Origin: Ensifer sp. BR816
GTDB taxonomy: Bacteria > Pseudomonadota > Alphaproteobacteria > Rhizobiales > Rhizobiaceae
NCBI RefSeq assembly: GCF_000378985.1
Contig: NZ_KB905370.1
Location: 2,554,764-2,611,208 of the forward strand
Length of the DNA: 56,445 nucleotides
Direction of reading: 5' to 3'
Positions 27,126-37,183 of this stretch are shown piece after piece. The position numbers and the translations under genes are program-made. How positions within the stretch are numbered: the first letter of the stretch is position 1; the number at the start of each line of letters is the position of its first letter. Below the pieces are notes generated by a model. It saw only the letters and a list, made by a program, of their open reading frames with translations, did not search any database and had not been told where the DNA came from.

Positions 27126-27923
27126 ATGAGCATGCATGAAGAGGATCTCGATCGGCGTTTTGCCCTAGCGAAATCAGTTGCCCAGGAGGCGGGGGCGCTC
27201 GCGCTCGACTACTTCAACAAGCGCGACACCCTGGTGATCGAGACCAAGCGCGATCTACAGGATGTTGTCTCGATCGCCGACCGGAATGTCGAGGTGCTGA
27301 TTCGGGAGCGCGTCGCCGCCGAACTTCCAGACGACGGGTTCCTCGGCGAGGAATTTGGCTACGTGGAGGATGCGTCGGGCTATACTTGGGTCGTGGACCC
27401 GATCGACGGTACCGCGCCGTTCATCAATGGCATGTCGACGTGGTGCGTGTCGATCGCCGTGCTGCATGGCGGTCTGCCGGTGGTCGGCGTGATCCATGTG
27501 CCCTGCGATGGAGAACTCTATGCCTCGGCCGCCGGCAAGGGTGCGAGCCTCAATGGGATAAAATTGAACCTCGATCCGTCTCGCACGATCCAGAACGGTA
27601 TGACCGGAATAGGCTGCAACACCTATGTCGAGCCGGAGCGGGTGGGTCAGATCATCGCCGCTTTGCTCGGCATTGGCGGCAACTTCATTCGCAATGGCTC
27701 CGGTGCGCTGATGCTGGCCTATGTCGCCGCCGGCCGTCTCGTCGGCTATTACGAGCCGCACATGCACGCCTGGGACTGCATGGCTGGTTACTGCCTCGTC
27801 AAGGAGGCCGGTGGCAACTATCTGTCCTTTCCGACAGAGCGCGAAGCCTTGTTTAAGGGCCACCCAGTGCTAGCCAGCAATCCAACCGCTTATGCTGACT
27901 TGGTGGCGATCCACAGCCATTGA
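27126..27923 (+). CDS. Inositol monophosphatase-family phosphatase
   Basis: A 265-residue IMPase-like enzyme. Metal-binding motifs are GEEFG (74-78), VVDPIDGTAPF (89-99) and HAWDCMAGYCLVKEAGG near residue 215-230. The ATG at 27126 follows AAAGGA. It hydrolyses a phosphomonoester such as inositol 1-phosphate, although histidinol-phosphate, sulfite-assimilation PAP or sugar phosphates are family alternatives. Its place after GDPD and sulfatase genes suits a last step that releases a free polyol. Confidence 0.85.
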   Translation: MSMHEEDLDRRFALAKSVAQEAGALALDYFNKRDTLVIETKRDLQDVVSIADRNVEVLIRERVAAELPDDGFLGEEFGYVEDASGYTWVVDPIDGTAPFINGMSTWCVSIAVLHGGLPVVGVIHVPCDGELYASAAGKGASLNGIKLNLDPSRTIQNGMTGIGCNTYVEPERVGQIIAALLGIGGNFIRNGSGALMLAYVAAGRLVGYYEPHMHAWDCMAGYCLVKEAGGNYLSFPTEREALFKGHPVLASNPTAYADLVAIHSH

Positions 27924-28523
27924 CTACGTCATCATTTGATCATTTCGCTGTTTTACCGAAACGATGAAGCACGTAGAGAACGCAGGCACCCGAAAGCATC
28001 GACGGAGCCGCTGCCCCTTCGATCGGAAACGGTCAACGCAAACTTTGCACAACTCATCGTCAGCGACGGCCACCTTCAGGCGGGCTGTTCGGATTCTGTC
28101 CTTAAGCCGGCGAGCAAAGAGGCGTAACCGTCATATGAAGGAATGAGCGTGCTCATAAATGAGTCTTTAACAGGCTAGGGCGAAGATCAAACGACGCGCA
28201 GCCATCCGACCACTTTGACGACGTTCCCCCCCACAATGGGCGGGTCCGCAGTTCTAATCCTCTCAGGGCGGTCGGTCAGGATGCGGGAGCATTATCTGGG
28301 TCGAGTCGCTGTTGGCATGACGACGTTTGGGCGCACTGCGGACAAGAATTGGCTCAAGTCCTACCCTCAACTGTCACACTTCGAGGTCGAGCTGGGATCG
28401 AGGAACCGCCCACGCGCTCGATACGATTCCGGAACACCTTGCGGATGCGCCGAGCTTTCGCCGCATCCGCAAGCATGTCAAGGCCAAGGCGCCCTGGTTA
28501 GCCGCCAGAGCAATATTAAGCTA
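27924..28523. other. Decayed intergenic region
   Basis: About 600 bases without an intact gene. 28061-28260 is a degenerate copy of 31148-31345 (see the pseudogene entry and findings). Around 28384-28527 a plus-strand frame reads TIPEHLADAPSFRRIRKHVK, which looks protein-like but has no start and no family I recognise. Confidence 0.45.
28061..28156 (-). pseudogene. DUF1016 nuclease gene fragment (frameshifted duplicate)
   Basis: Read on the minus strand it begins MSTLIPS and then YASLLAG, matching the N-terminus of the DUF1016/PDDEXK gene at 30792-31244 (ITPIPSSDYYASLLAE). A single-base deletion in the GAG codon after LLA breaks the frame, and the match ends after about 95 bases. The upstream DNA to about 28260 also matches the upstream of the other copy, so a segment was duplicated and has decayed. 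Confidence 0.65.
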
Positions 28524-29732
28524 TTAACCGCGGGGCTGCAGCAGCGCCAGGGCGACCGTCGATGCGGCAAGGACGGCGGTAAGGGTTAAGGGCCCGGTAG
28601 CGCCATAGTTGTCCACGGCGTAGCCGCCGAACACCGCGCCGATGCTGATGGCGACCTGGAAAGAGACGACCATCAGACTGCCCACTGCTTCAAGCGCGTC
28701 GGGTGCCCCGCGGGACAGATTGGTAGGCAACACCACCGGCGCCATGCCGAAAGCGAAGCCCCAAAGCGTAGCGAAGCCGAAGGCGACGACGATATGCGCG
28801 CCCCAAAGCACCAAAGCGAGGGTGGCAAACGCCATTAACGCCGCGGTGACCATGAGGGCAGTGCGGATATCAGCGTCAGCCATTCGGCCACCGGCAATAT
28901 TGCCGATCACTGCGGCAATGCCAAACCCGAGCAGCGCGAGAGCAATCGGCCAGGTTTCAAGGAGCGTCACTTGCTCGAGGAAAGGGCGCACATAGACCGA
29001 GCCGGCAAAATGCCCCGTCATCAGCAAAAGGATAGCAAGCATTCCCAGTTGAACACCACGCCGCCGTGTCAGCCGGAAGACATCGGCAACGCTATTGCTT
29101 GTGCTCGCAGGCAGCGTCGGCAGGCTAAGAACCTGCAACAGCATGGCAAATGCGGCAAGCGCCGCTGTCATGGCCATGGCGCAGCGCCAGCCCAGCCAGT
29201 CGCTGATCAACGCGCCCATCGAGGGCGCCGCAATGGTGGCGAGCGAGACGCCGAGGGTGACGACCGCCATGCCCCGGCCCGTCGCGTTGGTGCCGACCAG
29301 CCTCGCCACGACGGCAACTGAAAGGGCCCAGAAACCGCTGAGCGCGATGCCCAACCCGGCGCGGCCCAACAGCAATAGCCAGAAATCGGTCGCCAGCGCC
29401 GCAAGAATATTGGAGCCGATCGCCAAGGCACTGAGACCGACCAGCACAGTCTTGCGGTTCAATCTGCCGATGAGAACATTGCTCAACAAGGCTGTCACCG
29501 CGCCAACGGAAGCGGTGGCGGTGACGACCTGTCCGGCCGTTCCCTTACTAATGCCGAGATCGCTCGCCATTGGCGTCAGCAGACCTGCCGGCAGGAATTC
29601 GGCGGACACAAGGGCAAAGCTGGTAGCCGCCATCGAGAGGACGGCGAACCAGGTGGCCGCGCTCCAGGCGGCCGGCTCAACGGCATCAATGTCTATCAGC
29701 GCGCTGTCAAACTGTGATGTTGTATCCGTCAT
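28524..29732 (-). CDS. MFS transporter, DHA1 family (drug/arabinose-efflux-like)
   Basis: A 402-residue inner-membrane protein with twelve predicted hydrophobic segments. The first repeat has VSAEFLPAGLLTPMASDLGIS and the GRLNRKTVLVG loop (motif A-like), as in NepI/AraJ/YdhP exporters. It follows the AraC-type gene by 60 bases on the same strand. It probably exports a small toxic or metabolic compound using the proton gradient; the substrate is unknown. Confidence 0.85.
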   Translation of the reverse strand: MTDTTSQFDSALIDIDAVEPAAWSAATWFAVLSMAATSFALVSAEFLPAGLLTPMASDLGISKGTAGQVVTATASVGAVTALLSNVLIGRLNRKTVLVGLSALAIGSNILAALATDFWLLLLGRAGLGIALSGFWALSVAVVARLVGTNATGRGMAVVTLGVSLATIAAPSMGALISDWLGWRCAMAMTAALAAFAMLLQVLSLPTLPASTSNSVADVFRLTRRRGVQLGMLAILLLMTGHFAGSVYVRPFLEQVTLLETWPIALALLGFGIAAVIGNIAGGRMADADIRTALMVTAALMAFATLALVLWGAHIVVAFGFATLWGFAFGMAPVVLPTNLSRGAPDALEAVGSLMVVSFQVAISIGAVFGGYAVDNYGATGPLTLTAVLAASTVALALLQPRG

Positions 29733-29792
29733 TGAAGCATCTCCAAGGGTGGGGAGATCTTCTTAGACCAGTCTTGCAGGATGATATGTGCC

Positions 29793-30782
29793 TTAGAATC
29801 CGAAATCCATGTCCGTTCGTCCGGAAATGCTGCGACGCACAACGCCCGGCGAGACGTTGGTGATGCGCTTGAACGCCCGAGCGAAGGACGCCTCGGATTC
29901 ATAGCCTAAACGGGTTGCGACCTCGGCAACTGACATGCCGCTTTGCCCCAATAACTCGCGGGCGAGCTGCATTCGCAGACGAGCGAGATAACGTGCCGCA
30001 CCTTCCCCTAAAATAGCGCTGAAGCGCTCGGCGAAGATCGAGCGCGATTGACCTGCCACGCCGGCGAGGCTTTCGAGGGTCCAGTTATGTCCGGGGTCGC
30101 GGTGCATGGCGGCCAGGACGCGACCGATATGCGGGTCGCGGATCGCGGCAAGCCAGCCGGTGGTCGAGGCTCCGCTGCAATTAACCCAGCAGCGGATGAG
30201 CCGCGCGACGAGCAGGTCCGCCATACGCGATAAAACGGTTGCGCTGCCCATTTGCGGCTGTGCGGCCTCTGCTGTCATAGCCGCTAGCAGGGGACCAACA
30301 ATCGGGTCATTGCCGGCCACATCGCAGCCCTTGATGATCGAGGGCATCAAGGCGATCAAGGGGTTAAGCGCACCGGCGCCCAAGGCCATGGAGCCGCAGA
30401 AAAGTGTGCTGGTCTCACCCGTTCCCTCCCGCACCACTTCGCAGACGTTGCTACCCAACTTGGTCACTTGGCAACTCTTGAGCGAGTCGTCGACGACACC
30501 GGGCGCGCTGGCCAGCCGGTGGGCGATGCCCTGCGGCAGCAGCACCAGATCACCATCGTGCAACTCCTGCCAGTCATGCGTTTCCGTATGGATCCAGCAT
30601 GGCCCCTGGCTCACGAAGTGAAAACGAAGCGACGATTGTTGCGGAAAGGCGATGCTCCATGGATGTCGGAGCTCGCAGCGGCCATAGTTGACGCCACTCA
30701 AGCGAAAGTCTCGTAGGACTTCGCTCAGCGCATCCATTGGGATATTTGGCGGCGAAGAGGAACGGGACGAACGGTCAAGCAT
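29793..30782 (-). CDS. AraC-family transcriptional regulator
   Basis: A 329-residue protein: N-terminal cupin sensor (AraC_binding/cupin_6: LRFHFVSQGPCWI, DGDLVLLPQGIAHRL) and a C-terminal double helix-turn-helix (WTLESLAGVAGQSRSIFAERF and MSVAEVATRLGYESEASFARAFKR). The start may instead be the Met at residue 16 (MDALSEVL). It lies directly upstream of the MFS gene and probably activates it. Its 5' end abuts the truncated DUF1016 gene, indicating that this pair was inserted into or beside that gene. Confidence 0.85.
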   Translation of the reverse strand: MLDRSSRSSSPPNIPMDALSEVLRDFRLSGVNYGRCELRHPWSIAFPQQSSLRFHFVSQGPCWIHTETHDWQELHDGDLVLLPQGIAHRLASAPGVVDDSLKSCQVTKLGSNVCEVVREGTGETSTLFCGSMALGAGALNPLIALMPSIIKGCDVAGNDPIVGPLLAAMTAEAAQPQMGSATVLSRMADLLVARLIRCWVNCSGASTTGWLAAIRDPHIGRVLAAMHRDPGHNWTLESLAGVAGQSRSIFAERFSAILGEGAARYLARLRMQLARELLGQSGMSVAEVATRLGYESEASFARAFKRITNVSPGVVRRSISGRTDMDFGF

Positions 30783-30791
30783 CTGCCCAAT

Positions 30792-31244
30792 TTAGATGCC
30801 GCCCGTCCGGGATGCAAGGTGGCGGTTGAATTTCCATCCGTGCTCTACGGCTTGGCGAGCATACCAGAGCCGCTCTTCAGGATTCTTCAATGCCTCCATG
30901 AGTTTGACGTTATGGCCCCAGGGCAGTTGTGCAACAAATTGTTGCACAATTTGCTCGTCCGGGAATGCCTGAGCAAAGGCGCGCATGTACTTGAGGTTTC
31001 GCGGCGAAAGGCCCGTCATCTCGGAAAAATCGCGCCGAAGGTCCGCGGCGAGCCGATCGATGACGCGGGCGCCCCATCCTTCGGCGATTTGGCGTGCCAA
31101 GATCTCGCTGCCGATGCTCCAGTAGAGCAAGATGAGTTCTCGATTGACAGCGACGGCCGCCTTCAGACGAGCTGTATGGATCCTGTCCTTAAGCTCGGCG
31201 AGTAGAGAGGCGTAATAGTCAGATGAAGGAATGGGCGTGATCAA
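30792..31244 (-). pseudogene. Truncated DUF1016/PDDEXK nuclease gene (N-terminal domain only)
   Basis: 150 residues match the N-terminal DUF1016 domain of YhcG-type proteins (SSDYYASLLAELKDRI, AVNRELILLYWSIG, GWGARVIDRLAADL, LSPRNLKYMRAFA, QLPWGHNVKLMEAL). Full proteins are about 350 residues, with a C-terminal PDDEXK nuclease domain that is missing here; the frame ends in an unrelated tail (FNRHLASRTGGI) where the AraC gene begins. The start is a weak TTG. Probably inactive as a nuclease. Confidence 0.75.
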
Positions 31245-31406
31245 GTCTTTAGCAGCCCGGGCCCGAAAAAGCTTTAGCGTTTACCAGTGCCACGCAGCCA
31301 TCCGGCACTTTGACGGGGTGACGAGCGGGTTTGCGGTTCGATTCTTTTCAACTGCAAAGACAGGTATCGTATGATGGGCTCTAAGGTCTGTTTTGCAGTC
31401 CACGTG

Positions 31407-31850
31407 CTAGATGAATCGATCAGCGTCCACCGGGTTGGGCACGAAACAGGAGATCGATTTCCTTGCAATTCTATAGCGGTTACGCGCGACAAGGTCATAG
31501 AGCGCATCAGCCCATTGCCGTGGAATGAGGCTGATAGCGTGGCTTGTCGTCCAAGGGAAGCCAAGACCCGCTAGAAGCCGGATGATGCCGTGCAGGCGCA
31601 GATAAGGCCGGCCGGCTTCAAGGAGAAGGCTGGTTTCGTACAAGCGCTCCTCAAGGCCGTAGTGGCGATAGAGTGCTGCGCCGATCTCCGATTGTGCGGA
31701 CAGGAACCGATATCTTCGGTGCCTGTCGCGCTTCAGGGCAAATTGGACCCAAGCAGAGCAGAACCCGCATTGGCCGTCGAAGACGAAGACGGGCTTATCG
31801 TCAGGGAAGGGAGGCACAGCGGGATCGTTTCTGTAACTGTAGTCTGTCAT
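31407..31850 (-). CDS. DCC1-family thiol-disulfide oxidoreductase-like protein
   Basis: A 147-residue DUF393/DCC1 protein. The namesake motif DGQCGFC lies at about 25-31 (FVFDGQCGFCSAWVQF), and LRLHGIIRLLAGLGFP and YDLVARNRYRIA follow, as is normal for the family. A thioredoxin-like redox role is usually assigned, but the physiological role is unknown. It lies downstream of the formaldehyde genes on the same strand and may be read with them. Confidence 0.8.
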   Translation of the reverse strand: MTDYSYRNDPAVPPFPDDKPVFVFDGQCGFCSAWVQFALKRDRHRRYRFLSAQSEIGAALYRHYGLEERLYETSLLLEAGRPYLRLHGIIRLLAGLGFPWTTSHAISLIPRQWADALYDLVARNRYRIARKSISCFVPNPVDADRFI

Positions 31851-31913
31851 CGCGGCCGCTCACTTCACCTAATCCTTCCTCAAGGAACGCGTCGTCACGA
31901 CCTTCGCCGGCAC

Positions 31914-32216
31914 TTATGTTGTGGTCTTCTGTTTCAACGACGCGATAAACGCGTGAAGTCCAGCCCGCAGCGGATCGAACAACGGATTCCTCTTGTCGCT
32001 TATCATGACTTCGCCGAGCAATTTTGTCCCGACAGCCACGGCGGCAGACGCGTCCGGACCGAGACCGGAATGGTGGCGCACCCGTTCGACAATGGCGAGA
32101 ATGTCGTCATGGCTGACGTGCTCGAACGTCAGCGACGCGGGTTCGCTCGGAACGCTGCCGTCCCGTGCGCGAACAAGCTTCAGCGATATCTCGTAGGTGT
32201 AGCCTGAAGAAGCCAT
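31914..32216 (-). CDS. DUF3861-family small protein
   Basis: A 100-residue protein resembling DUF3861: YEISLKLVRARDG, FEHVSHDDILAIVERVR and AVAVGTKLLGEVMI...NPLFDPLRAGLHAFI. The ATG at 32216 has AGGAG seven bases upstream. No function is known. It lies about 95 bases downstream of gfa on the same strand. Confidence 0.65.
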   Translation of the reverse strand: MASSGYTYEISLKLVRARDGSVPSEPASLTFEHVSHDDILAIVERVRHHSGLGPDASAAVAVGTKLLGEVMISDKRNPLFDPLRAGLHAFIASLKQKTTT

Positions 32217-32311
32217 GATCACTCCTGGTTAGTTGCCTTTCGCGGCTGCTGGCGGCGCTCGATGGTCGTCAGGGCTAACCTGCCTTTAGCGGGCCGGCCC
32301 CGACGGTCCTC

Positions 32312-32890
32312 TTAGCTGTGCTGCGCCCTGTTGGTTCTGGCCGCCGTCCAGGACGCGATGTAGTCCATCAGCGCCGGGGAGAGGCAATCGTATGGCGCAA
32401 GCCCCAACTCGATGAGGCGCTGCCGGATCCCGCCCATCGCTTCGGGATCTACACCCGCCTCGATGATGGACGAGACGAAAGCCGCAAATCCGGGTTCCTG
32501 CCAGCCATTCTCCTGAAAACGCTCGGGATGAATGAAATCCAGGCCCTGGAAGGGATGCTCGCGCTCGACCGGCCCATACATGTGCACGCCGCATTCCGTG
32601 CAAGCATGCCGCTGGATCAGTGCCGACTGATCGACAACGGTAAGCTTGTCGCCGTTTTCCAGGACCGTCACCTTATCGTGCGGTGCGACGGCGACCATCG
32701 AAAACGCCGCGCCTTCAGGTTTCCAGCACTTGGTGCAACCGCAAACATGATTGTGCGCGATCGGCCCCTCGACCCTGACTTTGACAGGACGTTCTATGCA
32801 GGCGCAGACGAGCACGCCGCCGGCAAAGGCCTCGGCAGTTCTCGTGACGCCACGATCGAGAAGGGGGTGGATAGAGATGGAATTTGTCAT
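32312..32890 (-). CDS. gfa: S-(hydroxymethyl)glutathione synthase (Gfa)
   Basis: A 192-residue member of the GFA/CENP-V family. Zinc-binding cysteines are seen in [16 protein letters not shown] and [10 protein letters not shown]. Gfa speeds the condensation of formaldehyde with glutathione. The ATG at 32890 follows AAGGAGG. It sits 53 bases downstream of frmA on the same strand, the usual pairing for glutathione-dependent formaldehyde removal. Confidence 0.9.
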   Translation of the reverse strand: MTNSISIHPLLDRGVTRTAEAFAGGVLVCACIERPVKVRVEGPIAHNHVCGCTKCWKPEGAAFSMVAVAPHDKVTVLENGDKLTVVDQSALIQRHACTECGVHMYGPVEREHPFQGLDFIHPERFQENGWQEPGFAAFVSSIIEAGVDPEAMGGIRQRLIELGLAPYDCLSPALMDYIASWTAARTNRAQHS

Positions 32891-32943
32891 GCATCCTCCT
32901 TGTTACGCAATGCGATAACGATGTGTGTCGGCGGCTTTCGTCC

Positions 32944-34056
<1,113 letters not shown>

Positions 34057-34112
34057 GTGGAGTCCTCGCTCGATATGGCCGAATTGCGGCATTGACGTTC
34101 GTATCGGTTTGT

Positions 34113-34130
34113 AGATACTATTTGGTATCT
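34113..34130 (-). promoter_or_regulatory. Shared operator site A (frmA promoter)
   Basis: AGATACTATTTGGTATCT, an inverted repeat with consensus AGATACY-N4-RGTATCT. On the minus strand TTGCTA and TATCTA with a 17-base spacer form a plausible promoter, and the palindrome fills the spacer and reaches the -10 box, as expected for repressor control of frmA-gfa. Confidence 0.75.
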
Positions 34131-34418
34131 GAAATAGCAAGATGCGGTTTCGGAATGATGTTCACCACGATCTGACGGTCGCCTCGGATAAGCGGCCCGG
34201 CGATCGGCTGAATGACGTAGACAGGGAGGGTTCGAATGTTTGACGTTGCTGGAGAGCAGCCGCGGGGCGGTGAGCGGATGGAAGTAAGAGGATCGGTCTT
34301 TGCCGTGGGTGCCGACAAGGCAAACCTGCAAGAGGCTGGTGCAAGCGCGCGTGAGTCGACAGCGGCCGCTAGCGACAAACGCCTCTTCAAGCAGCCGGCA
34401 GCCTAGGGGGACGTGGAA
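34131..34418. other. Leader region between frmA promoter and DoxX gene
   Basis: About 290 bases upstream of the DoxX-like gene. No family-like frame or clear promoter was recognised apart from the operator just to the left. Confidence 0.3.
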
Positions 34419-34772
34419 ATGGATGTCCTGTTCGAACCAACATCAATCCTCCGGGTGCTGTGCGGCCTGTGGTTCATACCTCATTGTCTCGGAAAGATGC
34501 GCAATGTCGGGCCAGCCTCGGCGACTTTCGCCAAGGCCGGGTTCCATCCGGCCGGCGCATTCGTGATCATCACCATCATCGTGGAACTGATTGCCGGCGC
34601 CGGCCTGGTTCTCAACATCTTTCCGCAGTTCGCCGCAGGCCTGGCTGTCGCCGTTCTGCTTGGCGCCAGCTATGCCGTCCTTCGCATAAACGGATGGAAC
34701 TGGCGATGGCAGAAACAGGGGCCGGAATTCATGGTGTTCTGGTCGGCAACCTGCGTTCTGGTCGTGCTTTGA
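34419..34772 (+). CDS. DoxX-like small membrane protein
   Basis: A 117-residue protein with about four hydrophobic segments, including FVIITIIVELIAGAGLVLNIF and GLAVAVLLGASYAVL, in the arrangement of the DoxX family. The ATG at 34419 is 8 bases after AGGGGG; a GTG at 34413 is an alternative. DoxX proteins are linked with quinone/redox or thiol homeostasis, but the function here is unknown. It lies between frmA and the TetR gene inside the presumed regulon. Confidence 0.6.
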   Translation: MDVLFEPTSILRVLCGLWFIPHCLGKMRNVGPASATFAKAGFHPAGAFVIITIIVELIAGAGLVLNIFPQFAAGLAVAVLLGASYAVLRINGWNWRWQKQGPEFMVFWSATCVLVVL

Positions 34773-34793
34773 TTTGACGTTCGGGCGTTTTCA

Positions 34794-34811
34794 AGATACT
34801 GAGGGGTATCC
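34794..34811 (+). promoter_or_regulatory. Shared operator site B (TetR gene promoter)
   Basis: AGATACTGAGGGGTATCC, 30 bases before the TTG start of the TetR-type gene. TTGACG at 34774-34779 supplies a possible -35 box, placing the palindrome over the -10 region. This fits autorepression. Confidence 0.75.
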
Positions 34812-34840
34812 GAGTGCGATAGCAATCAGGGAGAGTAATT

Positions 34841-35443
34841 TTGGCGCGATTGACCCGGGAACAGAGTCAGGCACGGACGAAAGCGAAACTGCTGTCGTCC
34901 GCGCGCGAGGTCGTCGCCCGCGAAGGCTACGAGGGCGCCACCATCGAGCGCATCGCCGAGGAGGCGGGCTTCAGCAAGGGTGCCTTCTACTCCAATTTCA
35001 ATGGCAAAGAAGATATTTTCCTTTACCTGCTCGAGACGCATGCCGGCGAAGACGTGATCGAGCTTCAGAAGCTTCTCGGGCCGATCGAAAACGCCCGCGA
35101 GCTGATCGACACCTTGAGCAATTGGGCGCAGGAACGCTCCACCGACCCGAGCTGGGGAATGCTTGCATTGGAACTTTTCCGCCATGCGAGACGCAACGCC
35201 ACCTTCGGCGAACGCCATTCGAACCTGTTCCGTGCGCAGTGGGAAGGTCTCGGCAGGATCCTGCTCCGGCTGTTCCCCGAAGGCAAGGCGCCCGCCGGGC
35301 CGACGGCGCTCGGCGGCATCGTCTTCGAGCTCACCTATGGCGCCGCCTCGAGTTTCACCAATGGGCCGACGGTTGGAGAACTTGTGAAAGTTGCCTTGAC
35401 GTCGATGTACGAAGCCTATGGTATCCGGGAAACGGCGCAGTGA
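34841..35443 (+). CDS. TetR-family transcriptional regulator
   Basis: A 200-residue TetR/AcrR-type regulator. The helix-turn-helix is at about 30-50 (GATIERIAEEAGFSKGAFYSNF) with the usual GKEDIFL after it; residues 70-200 form the ligand domain. The start is a TTG placed 5 bases after GGGAGAG; no ATG fits. A palindrome lies in its own promoter and matching ones occur at the neighbouring operons, so it is the best candidate for the regulon repressor. The effector is probably the aromatic substrate or a derivative (inference). Confidence 0.85.
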   Translation: MARLTREQSQARTKAKLLSSAREVVAREGYEGATIERIAEEAGFSKGAFYSNFNGKEDIFLYLLETHAGEDVIELQKLLGPIENARELIDTLSNWAQERSTDPSWGMLALELFRHARRNATFGERHSNLFRAQWEGLGRILLRLFPEGKAPAGPTALGGIVFELTYGAASSFTNGPTVGELVKVALTSMYEAYGIRETAQ

Positions 35444-35713
35444 GATGTCGCGCCTGCGTGACGTCGAAGGACCGTTCCCGCGATAAAGCGCACCGAACCA
35501 TCCACAAGTTGCCTCGAGCGAAATCCTGCCGGTAAGCGCAGCCAGCCCTACGGAATCGTTGCGGCCAGAGGCTTACAATCCACGCCGCGCGATCGGGTTT
35601 TGAGTGTTGAGCTGGTCGTCAATCTCGTGTCTTGATATCCGGCTGCTGATCGCATGCACGGGCCCGGCGTGGCCCGCATCCGACTTTGCGGACGCGGACC
35701 AGGCGGAAGGCGT

Positions 35714-36130
35714 TCAGGAGGCAGCACTGATCCGCAGAGTGGGGCGTATTGCAAACGCTCCATCACCCGCAAGAACGACTGCGGCCAGACCGACAATCCA
35801 CAGTGCCGGAAACTCCCAGCCGCCATTCGGATTGGTGAAGAAGAAGCCTGCCGCGGCATGGACTGTGGTGATCGCGCCGACCAACACCGGAATGAGCGCC
35901 AATGCGGCAAGGCGCGCGAAGAAGCCGACGACAAGGGCGAGGCCGCCCACGGTCTCGAGAGCGATCGCCAGATAGGCAAGGGCGGGCGGCAGGCCGAGGC
36001 TCGCGAAGAACTGGGCCGTTCCGGCCGGCGTGAAGACGAAGATCTTCAAACCGGCATGGGCGAGAAAGAGTAGCCCGAGTGTCACCCGCAGCATGAGGAT
36101 GGCGTAAGGGGCAGAGCGTGAATCGATCAT
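35714..36130 (-). CDS. DoxX-family membrane protein
   Basis: A 138-residue DoxX protein with four hydrophobic segments (LRVTLGLLFLAHAGLKIFVF, the LAYLAIALETVGGLALVVGFFARLAAL region, IPVLVGAITTVHAAAGFFF, FPALWIVGLAAVVLAG). The HAGLK and ALETVGGLAL segments are typical. The ATG at 36130 follows AGGAGAC. It diverges from the Liv-type operon and shares its control region, which carries operator site C. Role unknown; DoxX proteins are often tied to oxidative or electrophile stress. Confidence 0.8.
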   Translation of the reverse strand: MIDSRSAPYAILMLRVTLGLLFLAHAGLKIFVFTPAGTAQFFASLGLPPALAYLAIALETVGGLALVVGFFARLAALALIPVLVGAITTVHAAAGFFFTNPNGGWEFPALWIVGLAAVVLAGDGAFAIRPTLRISAAS

Positions 36131-36266
36131 CTGTGTGTCTCCTGTTGCTATGGTCTGTTGCATTCCGCGCGGTCCGCCCGGGGAATCTCTTGGGATGGGC
36201 AACGCGGGATAAGCGAGCTTTGGATCCCCGCATCCGGCGGCGTGTTCCTACACTTCAAAGTAGGCA

Positions 36267-36305
36267 TTGACATACCGATCGGACTTCAGATACTTTGCGG
36301 TATCT
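36267..36305 (+). promoter_or_regulatory. Promoter and shared operator site C (Liv-type operon)
   Basis: TTGACA (36267-36272) and GATACT (36289-36294, 16-base spacer) form a promoter. The palindrome AGATACTTTGCGGTATCT occupies 36288-36305, covering the -10 box. The same layout with the same spacing occurs at site D. Confidence 0.75.
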
Positions 36306-36388
36306 TGAGAATTGTCAAGCGGCCCGCAGAGGAGCAGTGGCGCGCCGACAGGCTCGGGAGTGAGTGAACAGCCCCAGGGGAGGATAGG

Positions 36389-37183
36389 ATGGCTGTGGAT
36401 CTGCAGGCCGCCGGCGGCGGCCCGGTGCTTTCCATCGAAAATGTCGATGTCCGGTTTGGCGGCATTCACGCGCTCAAGGGCGTTTCACTGACAGTGAATG
36501 CCGGCGAGATCTGCGGCCTGATCGGCCCGAACGGCGCCGGTAAAACAACGCTGTTCAACTCCATTACCCGGCTGAGCACCGTGACCGCCGGTTCAATCCG
36601 TATTCACGGACGGGCGATCGAAGCCGTGCCAGCGCGCCGGATCATCGGACTCGGCATTGCGCGCACATTTCAGAATCTCGGCATCTATGGCGCCATGACG
36701 GTTCTCGAAAACGTCATGCTCGGCGCCCACCACCTGACCGGCGGCCGCTTTGTCGAGGCGATGCTTCGACCCGGGCGTGCCCGTCGCGTGGAAAGCGAGA
36801 CGGAGCAGCACTGTCGGGCGATCCTGGAGGACTTCAATCTCTCCGGGGTTGCCGAGGCGGCGGCGGGCTCGCTGCCCTATGCGACGCAAAAGCGCATGGA
36901 AATCGCCCGCGCACTTGCCTCGCGACCCACAGTGCTTCTCCTCGATGAGCCGGCGGGCGGCCTCACCCATGGGGAAGTCGCCGAATTCGGCGAGCTCGTC
37001 TCCCGTGTCCGCGATCATCATGGCGTCACGATCGTGCTAATCGAGCACCATATGGGGCTTGTCATGAGCCTTTGCGATCGCGTCGAGGTCTTCCACCTTG
37101 GCCGCAACCTGGCGAGCGGAACACCGGCAGAGGTCAAAGCCAACCCCGATGTCATCGACGCCTATCTCGGGAGGGCACGATGA
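36389..37183 (+). CDS. Branched-chain-amino-acid-type ABC ATPase (LivG-like)
   Basis: A 264-residue ATPase: Walker A GPNGAGKTT at about 47-55, Walker B VLLLDEPAGGL, LivG-like signature SLPYATQKRMEIARAL, and a C-terminal LivG extension (VFHLGRNLASGTP...VIDAYLG). First gene of a five-gene operon. Its stop overlaps the LivF-type start (ATGA). Liv-type systems outside the amino-acid role commonly import aromatic acids. Confidence 0.9.
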   Translation: MAVDLQAAGGGPVLSIENVDVRFGGIHALKGVSLTVNAGEICGLIGPNGAGKTTLFNSITRLSTVTAGSIRIHGRAIEAVPARRIIGLGIARTFQNLGIYGAMTVLENVMLGAHHLTGGRFVEAMLRPGRARRVESETEQHCRAILEDFNLSGVAEAAAGSLPYATQKRMEIARALASRPTVLLLDEPAGGLTHGEVAEFGELVSRVRDHHGVTIVLIEHHMGLVMSLCDRVEVFHLGRNLASGTPAEVKANPDVIDAYLGRAR

